Positions 1 to 8,463 of a stretch of DNA of 20,961 nucleotides are shown here, piece by piece. Position 1 is the first letter of the stretch, and every line of letters begins with the position of its first letter. This stretch comes from Chara braunii. Taxonomy: Eukaryota > Streptophyta > Charophyceae > Charales > Characeae. Position numbers and translations under genes: made by a program. The stretch is from the NCBI GenBank assembly GCA_003427395.1, contig BFEA01000207.1:662376-683336 (forward strand). The letters run 5' to 3'. The notes under the pieces were generated by a model that saw only the letters and a program-made list of their open reading frames with translations, was not told the origin of the DNA and made no database searches.

Positions 1-545
1 TCTTCTAAGTCCACCATCTCTTCTTCCCCTCTCACCACCTGACTTCTCAGTATCAGCGGACTACTACAGAGAGAGAGTTGTGACTTGGGACTTGACGACA
101 TCGGATCCAGACTTGACATTTGGGATTCAGACATTTCGACGAGGAACTATTTGAGCCTGTGTCGAAGACTTGGTGTTTACGACATTCCCATCTTCCCCTC
201 CTCTTCGTTTAAACCCCTTCTTCTTCATCTGTGTATGGTAGGGGCTGGCGCAGTCTTCCTGTGTGAAGCGCCAGACCCCATTCACACCATGTAACGATGA
301 TGATGATGTATGTTCAGGGCTGCATTGCAATATTGATTGTTCGGATCATTGGTATCTAAGTCTTCCGCTGTGCTATCTTGTATTTTGTATTGAGAGGTCG
401 GTTCTTGTTCTGGTCTGCACCGTTATAGTATGCGACAGCGAAACTGGGGTTGTCGCCTTGGTCCCGAGGGTCTTTTTGGAAACACCGGCCGATGGGGATA
501 TTTGCAAAATTGCATAAATCTGAGGATTAAGGAGAGGCAGGACAT
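1..545. other. Unassigned sequence at the window start
   Basis: I recognise no gene here. The short open frames are interrupted and show no motif. The left part is pyrimidine-rich with a short GA run near 71-78, and a (GAT) run lies near 295-309. Some of the right part could be the upstream, non-RT region of the LINE that becomes recognisable from about 546, but I see no conserved endonuclease motif that would prove it. Confidence 0.4.
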
Positions 546-685
546 CCGCAAAATCCTGCCCTGGGACTTAAGGGCAAACATGCTACTCATTCCTATTCAT
601 AAATTAAATGCAGAAACTCCGCAAAACAAAAATGAATCCGACGCCTACTCTACGTCAGGTTTCCGCTGCCTTTACCTAACTTACG

Positions 686-1531
686 GTAGTCTATAAATTA
701 TTAGCCAAAGCCTTGGGCAATCGTCTTATCTCGATGATGTGAAACATTGTTCACCCATCTCAAATAGGGTTCATTAATGGACGACATATCCGGGATAATA
801 TTCTCCTGATTAATGAGATGGTCCAACTCACGCGTCAATCCAGACTTAATGCAGCCTTTGTTTTCAAACACTTTGAAAAAGCCTATAACCATGTTGATTG
901 GCGCTTTGTCGATGCTTGTCTTCAAAAAATGAATTTTGGATCTAACCTAAGACAATGGTTGTGTATTCTCCATGCAAATGCCACAACTAGGGTTCAAGTC
1001 AATGACCTTCTTTCACCAGAAATACACCTTAAAAGGTCAGTTAGACAAGGGGATCCTTTAGCTCCTTTCCTCTTTCTGATCATTATGGAGGCGCTAAGTG
1101 TTAATCTTAGACCAAATCGTAATTGAAAAAAACTACAAGCTTATAGTATTCCCGAAGAGGCAATTCCCATTAGTTCAATGTTTGCAGATGACCTTACTAT
1201 AATGATGGAGGCCTCAGAATCGAACATGGATGAGATTAAATCCTTAATGGACCGTTTTTCTCTAATTTCAGATATGGTGGTCAATTAGGGGAATAAAACA
1301 CAGGGATGGTGGATTCATTCCAATGGAGATCGTCCATCAAAATTGCTGAGCGTAAAATGGGTACCACTAGATGCCCCTATTAGAGTCTTGGGAGTCTCTC
1401 TCACTGCAAAAGGTAAGCCAACAATTAATGATGATTCGATATTTGGCCCGACAGTTGGAGAAATGAATCAAAAGAAGGATCAATGTACCTAAATCTTCAG
1501 TAGGGCTCTGATTATTAATAACGTTATCCTA
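686..1531 (+). pseudogene. LINE reverse transcriptase domain, copy 1 (broken)
   Basis: One frame carries the RT signature in order: a VYKLLAKALGNRL block from 686, SQIGFINGRHIRDNILLINE, FEKAYNHVDW near 865-900, SVRQGDPLAPFLF at about 1037-1075, and FADDLT at 1181-1198, whose two aspartates are the catalytic pair of the RT palm. In-frame stops sit at 740, 1124, 1286 and 1490. Just upstream, an RCLYLTY segment lies one frame off and corresponds to the RPITLL motif of the minus-strand copy, so a one-base indel lies near 685. The frame ends in SRALIINNVIL at 1531, exactly where the inserted element begins. Family assignment rests on RT motifs. Inactivity is clear from the stops. Confidence 0.88.
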
Positions 1532-2076
1532 CCGTCTTCACCCAAAAATAACGCCCAGGCGTTATATTTAACTTACCCTAAAAAAATCAGATTTTTGTTT
1601 TTACTATCTTTTTCTCGAATAGAACGCCCCTTAAAATATACGCTCGGACATTATATTCGAATAGAACGCCCGGACATTATATTTGAATGTTCCATAGGCA
1701 GAGTGCCTTGTAGACGTAGTATACATGGGTTTGAAAGGGCGGGGAGGGGGATATATATGAGTTTTAAAGGGGGTTGGAAGGGGTTTTGACTTCCAAGTGG
1801 CATATTTCGGGTTTTTTTTTTTTTTTTTTTTTCAATTTCGAGTTTATAAGAAATTCTGTATTGACCCTCAGCCAAAAGATGGTCACATTGCAATTCCTGG
1901 ACAACATATTTTTTCTACATAATTTTTTAAAAATTTTGTTTTTCGGAATTTTGGACCCCCACCGAAGTTGCCACCAATTTACTAAATATAACGTCCGGGT
2001 GTAATAAACGAATATAATTTTCGACAGACGTTTTATTCGTATACAACGCCCAGACGTTATTTTTGAGTGAAGACGG
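1532..2076. mobile_element. MITE-like DNA transposon (545 bp) with TA target-site duplication
   Basis: The terminal inverted repeats start CCGTCTTCAC and match at about 31 of 36 positions (left 1532-1567, right 2041-2076); all five mismatches are transitions. TA dinucleotides flank the element at 1530-1531 and 2077-2078. Removing the element plus one TA rejoins the LINE codons so that the frame reads INNVIL then ASIRYKSAIW, matching INNAILAAIWYKLAVW of the other LINE, so the boundaries are placed to the base. Subterminal variants of an ACGCCCGGACATTATAT-like motif recur near both ends. A T21 run lies at 1812-1832. There is no transposase ORF, so it is non-autonomous. TA duplication is typical of Tc1/mariner-type elements; the superfamily is inferred from that alone. 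Confidence 0.85.
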
Positions 2077-2078
2077 TA

Positions 2079-3607
2079 GCCTCAATCAGGTATAAATCAG
2101 CAATATGGTCCATAAGTCAAACACACACAAAAAAATTTCAGAGACAAGTATTCGCCTCTTTGTGGAGGGGTAACCACGAACAGGAGAGGGTTATTCCAAG
2201 GGTAGCATAACCCTCCATCATTCAACCCAAGGCAATAAGGGGTCTAGGGGTGCTAGATCCCACACTTCAAACTTCAAAGCAAGACTTTCTCTTTGCAATA
2301 AATTAAAATTTTAATTTTAAAGAATGATATACCCTGGCAAGTCCTAGCTTTGAAACAAATTAGAAGGTTGGTCCCTCAATCAACAAAGGAAACACATCCC
2401 CTCATCTGGATAGAAAACAGATATGGGACTATCTTTAGAGTGCAAACCCAATATAGGGAAGGGAGGATTAGAGGGGCAGCCAGAAATGATCTATCTCTAG
2501 ACAATTTTTGGGTTCATTTATTGAAAACCTGACGTCAATTACCATCGTCCAACAAGGTGTTCCCATCTCAGTTTGAGGAAATTATGCGCCAGCCTTTTTT
2601 AAAGTTTTTTTGGAAATTACCGAATTACTGACAATGATGGGTGTTTTTTCAATAGTTATATTCCACCTTGGTTGCAATGGGTAAAAAAGGGAGTGATGAG
2701 AATCAAGTACCTGTGGGACATAACAAAAAAAGATTGAAAATCGGTAGATCAACTGAAAAAGGAGTTCAGATATACACATCAGCTCTCCGAAAGATTGGAT
2801 CAAATTAATTTTTCAATTCCTTTGTCTTGGATGCGTACCCTAAGAAAATACATAGTTTTTTCAAGAAGGAGATTGGGTGGTAGGCTTCCAACCTAATGAG
2901 AATATGGAGGTGGGACAAATCATTCACTTAGTTTGCGATGGAGCCTTGGCGACTGTCCACCGAATAAACAAGGAATCATTTTTTGGCTTTAGATAGAAGG
3001 TTTTTCATCCAGAGATCCTCATTTATGATTTACCTTTAGACCGAGTTGAGTGGGCATGGCAAAATAGTAAGATGGAGAAACCTCAGTACTTGCATTCTCT
3101 CTTTGTCAAGGCAACATACTGGCTGCTTCGTCCAAGGGTAGATCTTGTCTCGATTGTACAAGATAGATGGGTTAGGCATCTCGATGATATGAATCTGGGA
3201 AAACACATTAACTTTTTTACGACCCTTAAGCATCGGTCAACAAAGTTTGTATGTTTGCAATGACAAATAGCTCACTGGTGTCTACCGACTAAGAATTGGT
3301 TAATTGACCGAACTACCCTAGAGCAAAGAGGACCGTCATCTCCCTGGTGTGTAAATCCTGTCTTTTGGCTTTCCGTAGTAGGAAACTTAGAAAAACTATA
3401 GAACAAATTCTTACGCAATGTGCGGGTTCAGTCTTGTTAGGGAAAAAATGTTACTACATTTGGAGGGAGTTAACAAGGATTGATTAGCCTTGGGAGTGAC
3501 AAGTCATTCTTATGAGATATGTCCAATTTCCAGCATAACTTCTTTGAGATGGGCCGCAAGACTATGATACAGACACTTCGGTACAAACACTTTGTTCGCG
3601 AGGTAAG
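2079..3607 (+). pseudogene. LINE C-terminal region, copy 1 (broken)
   Basis: Coding similarity resumes directly after the inserted element with ASIRYKSAIW, then FASLWRGN and AIRGLGVLDP, which parallel the minus-strand LINE (LFIWKTN, EGLGILDP). Further on, segments such as GFQPNENMEVGQ, PLDRVEWAW and WVRHLDDMNLGKH correspond to the stretch before the zinc-binding domain. QIAHWCLPTKNWLIDRTTLEQRG near 3261-3330 matches the start of the zf-RVT domain (QIIHRCLPTPDWLLSRTDLEQKG). Only the first zinc-site cysteine is readily seen; the CX2C pairing is lost. Stops and frame changes are frequent, so this is a fossil. The zf-RVT domain is known at the C-terminus of plant LINE proteins. Confidence 0.8.
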
Positions 3608-3744
3608 CAAAGTTTGTCTGTTTGCAATGACAAATAGCTCACCGGTGTCTACCGACCAATGATTGGTTAATTGACCGAACTAACCTGGAGCAAAGAAGAC
3701 CGTCATCTATCCGATGTGTAAATCCTGTGTTTTGGCTTTCCTTA

Positions 3745-4042
3745 TAACTGACATTTCGTTAAAACTAACATTTTTTTCTAAATTCACGAAAGTGGACTTA
3801 GTCAAAATTTCATTGCTCATTGGGTGAGAAAGTGGTTATCCCACTTTGTCCATCTGATGTACCTCAACATAAAGTACCGTTAACATACATGTGATGATCA
3901 GATCATCGGGAGTTGCCACGACACCCGATGATCTGATCATCTGATGTCATCGGAACAAAAAAACACTAAAAAATGTTGGTTTTTGTCACGCTAAATTTCG
4001 TGAATTTAGAAAAAAATATTAGTTTTAACGAAATGTCAGTTC
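3745..4042. mobile_element. MITE-like element (298 bp) with 47-bp terminal inverted repeats
   Basis: The left end (3745-3791) and right end (3996-4042) are inverted copies matching at 45 of 47 positions; the core reads AACTGACATTTCGTTAAAAC. TA lies on both sides (3743-3744 and 4043-4044), and the undisturbed sister copy reads CTTTCCGTAGTAGG at this place, so a 2-bp TA duplication fits. A diverged 4-bp duplication (NTAN) fits equally well. An internal 18-bp perfect inverted repeat (3893-3910 / 3924-3941) sits near the middle. There is no ORF, so it is non-autonomous. Its termini resemble those of the foldback element at 15194-15535. Confidence 0.85.
3893..3941. repeat. Internal 18-bp perfect inverted repeat
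   Basis: GATGATCAGATCATCGGG (3893-3910) is followed after a 13-bp spacer by its exact reverse complement (3924-3941). The arm contains a shorter self-complementary core (GATGATCAGATCATC is nearly palindromic), so more than one fold is possible. It lies wholly inside the MITE at 3745-4042. Confidence 0.9.
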
Positions 4043-4260
4043 TAGTAGGAAATTTAGAGAAACTATAGAACAAGTTCTTATGCAATGTGCGGGTTCAGTC
4101 TTGTTATGGAAAAGACGGGACTGCATTTGGAGGGAGTTAACAAGGATTGATTAGCCTTGGGAATAACAAGTCACTCTTTTGGGATTTCGTCCAACTTCCA
4201 GCATAGTTTCTTTGAGATGGGTCGCACGACTATGATATATGCACTTTGGCACAAATCCTC

Positions 4261-4315
4261 ATTGGTAATATCAGTCTCGGGCACTGGGCCCATTTTTTTT
4301 TATTAAAAAAAAAAA
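4261..4315 (+). repeat. 31-bp dispersed motif followed by an A-rich tract
   Basis: The stretch starting ATTGGTAATATCAG and ending in a GGGCCC-like block (4261-4291) recurs at 7500-7530 with a few transitions, and both copies are followed closely by an A-run. This is what the 3' tail of a retrotransposed short element looks like. Here it separates two pieces with LINE C-terminal similarity, so it may be an insertion; no clear target duplication was found. Confidence 0.55.
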
Positions 4316-4763
4316 GAGAGAATGTGAGTTTGGAAGAGGCGGATTTAATTGAAATAATTGTTATTTTCGTCCATACGGAGATTCGGGCACAGTGGATAAA
4401 CCACACAGCAAAACTATATAAATTAAAAAAAAAAAAAAAAACATTCAGAAGACAATCTATTTTGTTGTTCAGGACTGGTTGGGGGGATATCCACGAGGGG
4501 TTTGGGTGTAGTTGAATGGTCACGGGGAGAGGGGTTTGGCTTGTCCTTCACAAAAGGATTTCCAACTCACCTTTCGAGATTGGTTCACACTGCGTCCAAG
4601 AGTCTCTCTCAGATCTCCAGTCTTTTTTTTGGATCCACTTCCCCCTTTTGAGCTTTCTCTTGTGGACATGCAATGATATCGCTTGGGGGGTGGGGGGGTA
4701 ATCTTTGTTCTTTGTTTTTCTTTCCGAAAGAAGGTTTGCTTGTTTTCTAGTAGTAGCATATCT

Positions 4764-4819
4764 CGCGGTCCACTTTGAGGAACTGAAGAGGCGCGGTCCA
4801 CTTCGAGGAACTGAAGAGG
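4764..4819. repeat. 28-bp tandem repeat, two copies
   Basis: CGCGGTCCACTT-T/C-GAGGAACTGAAGAGG occurs twice with no spacer (4764-4791, 4792-4819) and a single T/C difference. It is probably a recent slippage duplication in otherwise unassigned sequence (4442-4763), which also holds G-runs near 4685-4698. Confidence 0.9.
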
Positions 4820-4867
4820 CAAGTCCTTCCCAAATGATATTGCTTCAAAATTTTTGGATTTGTAAGA

Positions 4868-4935
4868 GACGTTGGACCCGGTTTCAGGTTGCGGTGCCCT
4901 GTTACCCAAGCAGAAGGGGGTATGAGACCAAGTGA
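4868..4935 (+). repeat. Repeat with family A-like head and family B-like tail
   Basis: It starts GACGTTGGACCCGGTTTCAG, close to the family A hairpin (GACGCTGGACCCGGTTTCC), and continues GCCCTGTTACCCAAGCAG...GTATGAGACC, close to the family B core (GCCCTGTAACCCAGCAGG...GTGTGAGGCC at 5740-5828). It therefore links the two dispersed families of this window. The hairpin stem is broken here. No coding role is evident. Confidence 0.5.
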
Positions 4936-5052
4936 GTTCTGGTTCGAGGACTAAAAGTCGAGACCGACGACTCTTTTGTTGAGGGGGGGATTTAGGATGA
5001 TTGGTATTTAGTTTCGACCCCCCTTTTTCCTTTTACAGATGGCTGTTCGGGG

Positions 5053-5930
5053 GTCTTAAAAATGCTTTGGGCTCTCGGGCTTCCTAGCAACTCTTCTTAG
5101 GTGGTTTTTGCTGCTGTTATGCTCAGGGACCTGTGGCTGTTCGATGCCAGAACGACGATGGCCGGAGCTGGGGTGTTGCCCTGTGACCTGTTGACGCAGG
5201 AGCATGAGGCCTGGTAGAGAGATCTGGGGATGCTTTGGGGAGGGCATCCTACGGGACAGCTAAGGGTTGCTGCTGGGACGACGCTGGTCAGAGCTGGGGT
5301 GAGTTGTGTCGCCCTGTAAACTAGCAGGATGTGGGGTGTGAGACCTGGAAGAGCTCGGCAGGGAGTAGGACAGTGTTGGAATGCCTCGGAAGGGGTGTTA
5401 GGGATTTCAAAGCGTTTTGAGCATTTGTAGGACCCGCCAGGTCTATTTCTATGTTTTGGATTACGGATTTTTACCTAGTTAAAGCCTGTTCTTAAAAAAA
5501 AGGGGGTAGTCTGTTTTGTCTTAAAAATGTCTGCTGGATCGTGGGGTTTCCTGACAATTTCTTCCAGGTGGTTTCGAGGCTGTAATACTCGGTGACCTAA
5601 GGCTGTTGGATGCCAGAACGACGCTGGCCGGTGCTGGGGTGTTGCCCTCTAACCTGCTGACGCAGGAGCATGAGGCCTGGTAGAGAGATCTGGGGGTGCT
5701 TTGGGGGGGCATTCCACGGGACAACCAAGGGTTGCTGCTGGGACGACGCTGGCCGGAGCCGGGGTGAGTTGTGTTGCCCTGTAACCCAGCAGGATGGGGG
5801 GTGTGAGGCCTGGAAAGCTCGGCAGGGAATAGGACAGTTTGGAGATCCTTGGAAGGCTTTGTTAGGGATTTTGCGGGATTCGGGGCTTTTTTAGGACTTC
5901 TCCAGTCTATTCCCGTACCTTTTTCTGAGT
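5053..5930 (+). repeat. Two roughly 465-bp tandem units, each with two family B cores
   Basis: Both units begin GTCTTAAAAATG (5053 and 5518) and share a layout. The first core is at 5146-5229 / 5612-5695 (GCCAGAACGACG...GTAGAGAGATCTGGGG). The second core is at 5275-5365 / 5740-5828 (GGGACGACGCTGG...CAGCAGGATG...CTCGGCAGGGA). All four cores contain a GCTGG...GCCCTGTAACC-like backbone, so each unit is itself an old duplication. The same core occurs at 15107-15190 and 16013-16096. Minus-strand open frames across the cores share PQISL-like segments only because the DNA repeats; I do not call them genes. Confidence 0.8.
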
Positions 5931-6280
5931 AACGTGTAGGAAAGGGATTGAGGTGGGAGAGAGAAAGGTATCACGCGTCCTGCTAGTGAAGGGGCTAGCT
6001 GGTAGGACAGAAATAGGGCATAGCAGNAGTAGAGATGGTGGCTTTGCTGCAGTAAGTCTTGCCGGAGTGAGGCAAAGAAGGGCTGTTGGTGGATTTCTGA
6101 GTCTCTTTTCTGGATTTTGTTTAACTCTGAAGTTTCTTACAAAAAAAGGTTTGAAGTAGCTCCAAATGTTTTGAGCTAAAGCCAGGTGATGGCCCCGGTA
6201 CCTCAATTTCCAAATTCCATCCTTAGGTCAATTGGACTTTCTCAGTAGGTTCCTAGTCTAATTGTCATGAAATTTCCTGA
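5931..6280. other. Unassigned stretch with a single unknown base
   Basis: I see no gene or clear repeat here. One N lies at 6027. An A7 run occurs at 6141-6147. Open frames on both strands are short and show no motif. Confidence 0.4.
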
Positions 6281-6476
6281 TGGGATGCTGGGCCCGGTTC
6301 CCAGCTCGTGCCAATTTGTGAGGATATGGTTGTATCTATGGGACGCTGGACCCGGTTTCCAGCAGGTGCTGCTCCCCACCAATAGATGGAGCACGGTTTT
6401 GAAAAAAAAAAAAAAAAAAAAAAAAAAGTTGGACCCGGTTTCCAGCATGTGCCACTCCCCACCAATAACTTGGAGC
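6281..6476 (+). repeat. Family A hairpin repeat, three copies in a row, one with A26 tail
   Basis: Copies start near 6281, 6340 and 6428. Each has a 6-bp stem and 7-nt loop: GCTGGG-CCCGGTT-CCCAGC in the first and GCTGGA-CCCGGTT-TCCAGC in the second; the third begins GTTGGA. Copies two and three continue with a conserved GTGC...CTCCCCACCAATA segment. The second ends GGTTTTG followed by A26 (6402-6427), directly abutting the third. An A-tail next to another family member suggests insertion by retrotransposition. It is probably a SINE or other short retroelement; there is no clear RNA polymerase III box. Confidence 0.65.
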
Positions 6477-7421
6477 CACTGGCAGGAGAGAGAGAAAGGG
6501 AAAAAAAAGGGTTCACAACTTCGCACTGCCCTTTCCGTGGGGGCCAAGGAGAAAAGGGACGCGTTACGCATCCGAGTCGCGCCCACGAGGCCCCTAAGTT
6601 CGTTGGAAGAGGTCCCGCTTTGCAGGAGAGATCCAGGAACCGTATGGACCCCTTGTACCCCATCACCAACCTCCGCTAGGAACACAATTTTTTGAGCCAA
6701 CACCAGCGGCAGTTAAACTGGGGCTTCTTCGCGGCATGCGCTGCAGACCAGGAAAGCACCAAGAATCAACGATGGGGAAGCAAACTGATCAATCAAGACA
6801 AACCCCGCTCCCCCTATATGACATGCCTTAGACAGGTTCTAGAAGTGAACCAGGTTGGTCTGCAATAGCGCCCTCCGCACATCCCCGTCGCAGTAAAGGT
6901 CGAAGATCGCAATGGAAGATTGATGTGAGGTTCAAACACAGGCAATTACCCGCGCTCATGTCAGATTGTCAAAATTCGACTCCATACAAATCTCAGTTTG
7001 TCGGACACAGACCCTATCCCCTACCAGAATGCAAGCGGATTACACGTGAAAAGTCAACCAAAATTGTTACCTTGACAAAACAGCGATGGCCGGAAGGCAG
7101 GTAGATCGAATGAAGCGACTAAGGCCCCCATACCCAATCCCACTGGTCGCGCGCTCGTGCACACAATTGAATGGGGAGGTTGACACGTGGCGCTTGTGCG
7201 CAAGGGGAAAAGGAAGGAGAAAGGGCGGCGATGATCTCGCATGCGCGTTAAGCACGGGGATCGACAATTAGTCAGGCAAAAGAGGGCATCAGGATACTCG
7301 TACACTCAGGCAAACGTTCAATCCCACTTACCTCAGATGCACACCCATATGCATAGACATGCCGATAACCACCACACAGTCAATCATTCATACATCCACG
7401 GACTTTCTGACAGCGAAGCAT
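6477..7421. other. Unassigned sequence
   Basis: There is no recognisable gene. 6484-6508 is a GA/A-rich run. Short frames in 7054-7441 on both strands lack motifs and overlap each other. The stretch near 7100-7260 is CpG-rich (GCGCGC, GCATGCGCG) compared with its surroundings and is the only hint of a regulatory region; that reading is an inference. Confidence 0.35.
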
Positions 7422-7441
7422 TCAGTATCTATAGATACTGA
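7422..7441. repeat. 20-bp perfect palindrome
   Basis: TCAGTATCTATAGATACTGA equals its own reverse complement over all 20 bases, with no spacer. It could be a dimer-binding site or chance; nothing adjacent identifies a function. Confidence 0.9.
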
Positions 7442-7470
7442 CAACTAAAGTCATGCGCACGATTCAGTAG

Positions 7471-7554
7471 ACTGTGAGGACCCCGGCCTCAATTTTCTTA
7501 TTGGTAATATCAGCCTTGGGCATTGGACCCTCTTTAAAAAAAAAAAAAAAAAAA
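7471..7554 (+). repeat. Short repeat ending in A19
   Basis: ACTGTGAGGACCCCG...CCTCA (7471-7491) recurs at 16421-16441. It is followed by the ATTGGTAATATCAG motif shared with 4261-4291, then A19 at 7536-7554. The modular make-up and A-tail suggest a retrotransposed short element. Its 5' end is not defined. Confidence 0.55.
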
Positions 7555-7638
7555 AGTATCCACACTTAGTCTTCAGCACACACGACACTAAAGCAGTGAT
7601 GGAGAAGAAGTGAGTCCCTCTCTAATCAAAAATCATAA

Positions 7639-8102
7639 CAATGCTGGCACTCCGCGTGCGCAGCCAGCATATTCAGCCAGGCGCCAGCCAGCCTAGCCAC
7701 AAGGCCCTCTCACCGGCTGCGCTCCCGTCTCCACCACCGCTCAGTCCCTCCAGCTGCCTTACCCGAGTCTACCGCTAATTCCACCCCACGTCGTCACTCC
7801 GCCCATTCCTCGGGCACAACGAGCCTGTTCGGCGCCGCAGTATTTGCACATAGCTCATGCAGAATTGCAGCCGAGGTCAAAGAGGAGGAAAGGAAGGGGC
7901 TGCACAAATTTATAGAGTGGAAGGCGGCGGGGCGCCAGCGTGTAATGCGGGCAGCGAGGGGTGTACGTGAGGAGGACAGAACGAAGAACATTCGAGAAAG
8001 TCGGAGAAGGCCGGACGATCGAAATTTCCACACACTTGAGATGGTCGCTCAAATTGCACGCGTAACTTCGCTCTTACTGCTTGATCCGACCATGGCGACC
8101 GG

Positions 8103-8104
<2 letters not shown>
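7639..8104 (+). CDS. Open frame without known domain, possible exon
   Basis: The frame starting after a stop at 7636-7638 stays open through the T29 tract. The first ATG is at 7945. The translation is Ala/Arg-rich at first, then strongly charged and helical-looking between about 7860 and 8060, with AAEVKEEERKGLHKFIEWKA followed by an Arg-rich stretch (REEDRTKNIRESRRRPDD). I recognise no family. The high GC content and low stop frequency could alone keep the frame open. It could be an exon of an unknown gene, part of a transposon gag-like protein, or chance. There is no clear splice site or TATA box to decide. Confidence 0.2.

Positions 8105-8133
<29 letters not shown>
8105..8133 (-). repeat. 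T29 tract (poly(A) on the minus strand)
   Basis: There are 29 uninterrupted T. If it is the tail of a minus-strand retrocopy, the body would be the sequence to its right (8134 to about 8290), but no family similarity or target duplication was found there. Confidence 0.6.
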
Positions 8134-8324
8134 GGCTGAAAAAGGAAAAATAGTGACGGTTGGGCCTGCCAGCATTGATTGCCCTGCAGCCCAGGGGATT
8201 GACTGCGCAGGCCTACAGAGTGGCCAGTGTATCTCTTCACCCCCCGACAAAGGGCACCAGCTAGGCAGTTAAGAGCTGATACCATTCAAATGCCACTGCT
8301 CCCTCCAACTATCCTGGATGATCC

Positions 8325-8463
8325 ATCCCATACCACTGTATTCCCACTAAGCAGTTCCTTCCAGCTATCCTCTGTCGCAGAATGCTCAGGCAATAACTGA
8401 TACTCCAGGATTCCAGGAATCATCCATCCCTCCCATACCACTGCATTCCCACTAAGCAATTCG
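8325..8463 (+). repeat. Two direct copies of about 33 bp, 106 bp apart
   Basis: TCCCATACCACTG-T/C-ATTCCCACTAAGCA occurs at 8325-8358 and 8431-8463 with very few differences. Nearby CTATCC and GATNATCCATCCC segments are also duplicated, so the copied unit may be about 100 bp with internal change. Confidence 0.7.

Larger units (their letters stand above)
3241..4260 (+). repeat. Tandem duplication of about 367 bp inside LINE copy 1
   Basis: 3241-3607 and 3608-4260 are diverged direct copies. Both begin CAAAGTTTGT and run through the zf-RVT start to a segment containing TTTGAGATGGG. The second copy is interrupted by the 298-bp element at 3745-4042 and is about 353 bp without it. Scattered substitutions show the duplication is old. 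Copy 1 preserves the uninterrupted sequence and so supplies the empty site for the insertion in copy 2. Confidence 0.85.
546..4440 (+). mobile_element. Decayed LINE (non-LTR retrotransposon) copy 1, with nested insertions
   Basis: This is a degenerate LINE ORF2-like region read on the plus strand. An RT domain (about 640-1531) is followed by a C-terminal domain (2079 to about 4440). It matches, piece by piece, the second LINE on the minus strand at 17869-20961: the pairs RALIINNVIL / RALAINNAIL and CLPTKNWL / CLPTPDWL line up. It is broken by several in-frame stops, by a frameshift near 685, by two inverted-repeat insertions (1532-2076 and 3745-4042) and by an internal tandem duplication. LINE families copy RNA by target-primed reverse transcription; this copy cannot encode a working enzyme. 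The 5' limit is uncertain because no endonuclease domain is recognisable. The 3' limit is also uncertain: weak similarity to the LINE C-terminus persists to about 4420, ahead of an A17 tract at 4425-4441. Confidence 0.85.

Noticed and set aside
1-545. LTR or primer-binding site of an LTR retrotransposon
   Set aside because: No paired repeat, no TG...CA ends and no convincing tRNA-complementary site were found.
5056-5724. Two minus-strand frames with shared PQISL-like peptides
   Set aside because: They are similar only because they lie on tandem DNA repeats; there is no start context, known domain, or evidence of codon-level constraint.
6242-6703. Overlapping frames of 134-153 codons on both strands
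   Set aside because: They contain poly-Lys or poly-Phe from the A26 tract and sit on non-coding hairpin repeats.
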